Assembly (NCBI GenBank): GCA_035252155.1
Contig: DATFDL010000460.1
Coordinates: forward strand, 1 to 6,522
Direction of reading: 5' to 3'
DNA: 6,522 bases
DNA from: JAICLL01 sp035252155
GTDB taxonomy: Bacteria; Planctomycetota; Planctomycetia; Pirellulales; JAICIG01
The position numbers and the translations under genes were made by a program. Within the stretch, counting starts at the first letter, position 1. Each line of letters opens with the position of its first letter. The notes beneath the pieces were generated by a model. It made no database searches, had not been told where the DNA came from, and worked only from the letters and a program-made list of their open reading frames with translations. This document shows, piece after piece, positions 5,678 to 6,522 of the stretch.

Positions 5678-6403
5678 ATGCCGCTAACTGCCAAAACGCC
5701 TCATCGCAAAACGCCCTCCAAGCCGGACGACGCGCTTCTGGATGACGCGCCCGCCCTTTCGGTGCCCCTCTCGGCAGCTACGCTGGACGGTTTTATCGAC
5801 TGGGCCTGTTCCGAGCGTTTTCCGAAGCAGTGGTCGGCTTCCTTTATCGACAATGAAATCTTTCTCGACATAAGCCCCGAAGAGCTTGAGACCCACGCAC
5901 GGCTCAATGCCGAGATCAGCCGGCAAATCCACACCTTGGTGAAAACCTTCGACCTGGGAGCGTTCTACCCAGATCGGACGCTCATCGCGAACCGCGCCGC
6001 CGGCCTATCGACCGAACCCGACGGCACATTCGTCCGCTGGGAAAGCTTCGAGAGCAAGCGGGTGCGGCGGGTCGCGAGTCGCAAGAGAGACGACCGCTTC
6101 ATGACGCTCTTGGGCACGCCCGACTGGGTGATGGAGATCGTCAGCGAGACGTCCGTTGCCAAAGACACCAAAAAGCTTCGCGAAGCCTATCATCGTGCGG
6201 GCGTGCCCGAGTACTGGCTGATCGACGCGCGCCGCGCGGTGGTTTCGTTTCAGATTCTTGCCTATCGGCGAAGCGGATACGTTGCCGTGCGACCTCGCCG
6301 CGGTTGGCATCGTTCGAAGGTTTTCGAACGCGAGTTTCGATTGCGGCGTGAGCGCGATCGTTCGGGCGGCTGGGACTACACGCTGGAGATTCGTAAGCCG
6401 TAG
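5678..6403 (+). CDS. Uma2 family endonuclease (DUF820, PD-(D/E)XK superfamily)
   Basis: 241 residues, ATG at 5678, TAG at 6401-6403. After a polar N-terminal stretch of about 30 residues comes a typical Uma2 domain: ATLDGFIDWACSERFP, a strand pair with FIDNEIFLDISPEELETH, the FYPDRTLIAN and STEPDGTFVRWE segments, then the core PDWVMEIVSETS (Asp149, Glu153), a Lys-rich DTKKLREAYHRAGV helix (Lys166) and EYWLIDAR (Glu178, Asp183). The Asp/Glu/Lys set fits a PD-(D/E)XK nuclease active site, with residue roles inferred by family resemblance. The C-terminal end is Arg-rich. The biological role of Uma2 proteins is poorly known; they occur in many copies in cyanobacteria and planctomycetes. No clear Shine-Dalgarno lies before the ATG, and the upstream sequence is the AT-rich repeat. 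The length is somewhat longer than many Uma2 proteins (about 190-200 residues) because of the N- and C-terminal additions. Confidence 0.88.
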   Translation: MPLTAKTPHRKTPSKPDDALLDDAPALSVPLSAATLDGFIDWACSERFPKQWSASFIDNEIFLDISPEELETHARLNAEISRQIHTLVKTFDLGAFYPDRTLIANRAAGLSTEPDGTFVRWESFESKRVRRVASRKRDDRFMTLLGTPDWVMEIVSETSVAKDTKKLREAYHRAGVPEYWLIDARRAVVSFQILAYRRSGYVAVRPRRGWHRSKVFEREFRLRRERDRSGGWDYTLEIRKP

Positions 6404-6422
6404 AACGGAATTCATTCCGTTC
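6403..6422 (+). other. Perfect 8-bp hairpin at the Uma2 stop codon
   Basis: GAACGGAA (6403-6410) and TTCCGTTC (6415-6422) pair perfectly around a TTCA loop, and the stem begins with the last base of the TAG stop. It could act as a 3'-end stabilising or weak terminating structure. No U-run follows, so an intrinsic terminator is not claimed. Confidence 0.45.
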
Positions 6423-6435
6423 CGCGTGTTTGCTC

Positions 6436-6522
6436 TGTAGGGAACGCCCTCCGTGGCGTTCCGCGAACTGCGATTCGACGTCAATTCGCCCTCACGGAAC
6501 GCCACGGAGGGCGTTCCCTACA
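6436..6522. repeat. Long inverted repeat, 28-bp perfect arms, at the window end
   Basis: The arm 6436-6463 (starting TGTAGGGAACGCC) is the exact reverse complement of 6495-6522. Pairing continues to 31 bp with one mismatch (C6464 opposite A6494), around a loop of about 25-31 nt. Each arm also carries an internal near-palindrome, GGAACGCC...GGCGTTCC. It is intergenic, 32 bp past the Uma2 stop. Its right end coincides with the window edge, so the true boundary is unknown. It resembles a dispersed palindromic repeat or MITE-like element. Confidence 0.88.

Overview
The window is a GC-rich piece of bacterial chromosome with five protein genes. Every gap between genes carries short repetitive DNA. 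The best guess for the source is a planctomycete (Pirellulales-like) or a close relative. This rests on a multi-pass membrane protein with a C-terminal leucine-rich-repeat (LRR) domain, a Uma2/DUF820 endonuclease of the kind common in planctomycetes and cyanobacteria, a GlmM-like enzyme with archaeal-type motifs, and intergenic tandem and palindromic repeats. The assignment is inference; no rRNA or other decisive marker is present.

Layout. At 1-333 (+) is the C-terminal end of a nucleotidyltransferase-like protein cut by the window edge. Its stop codon overlaps the stop of a convergent gene at 330-1796 (-), which encodes the membrane-LRR protein. A 164-bp gap with an octamer tandem array and a small hairpin separates that gene from a co-oriented phosphohexomutase gene at 1961-3337 (-), probably glmM. 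The 5' end of that gene lies inside a heptamer array at 3301-3416. A second, divergent phosphohexomutase of the PGM2/PgcA-like type occupies 3620-5434 (+). After a 243-bp gap rich in repeats comes a complete Uma2-family gene at 5678-6403 (+). The window ends in a 28-bp perfect inverted repeat.

How the genes may work together. The two phosphohexomutases belong to the same superfamily but to different subfamilies. They plausibly supply sugar-1-phosphates (GlcN-1-P and Glc-1-P) for cell-envelope and storage polysaccharides. Their head-to-head arrangement across a 282-bp gap allows shared regulation but does not prove it. The LRR, nucleotidyltransferase-like and Uma2 genes have no evident metabolic link to them.

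The most notable content is the repeats. The heptamer array is organised as a 41-bp higher-order unit and appears to have displaced the normal start of the glmM-like gene. Related 31-nt palindromic elements flank the second mutase in inverted orientation. Long inverted repeats lie on both sides of the Uma2 gene. No CRISPR array, tRNA, rRNA or transposase is visible.
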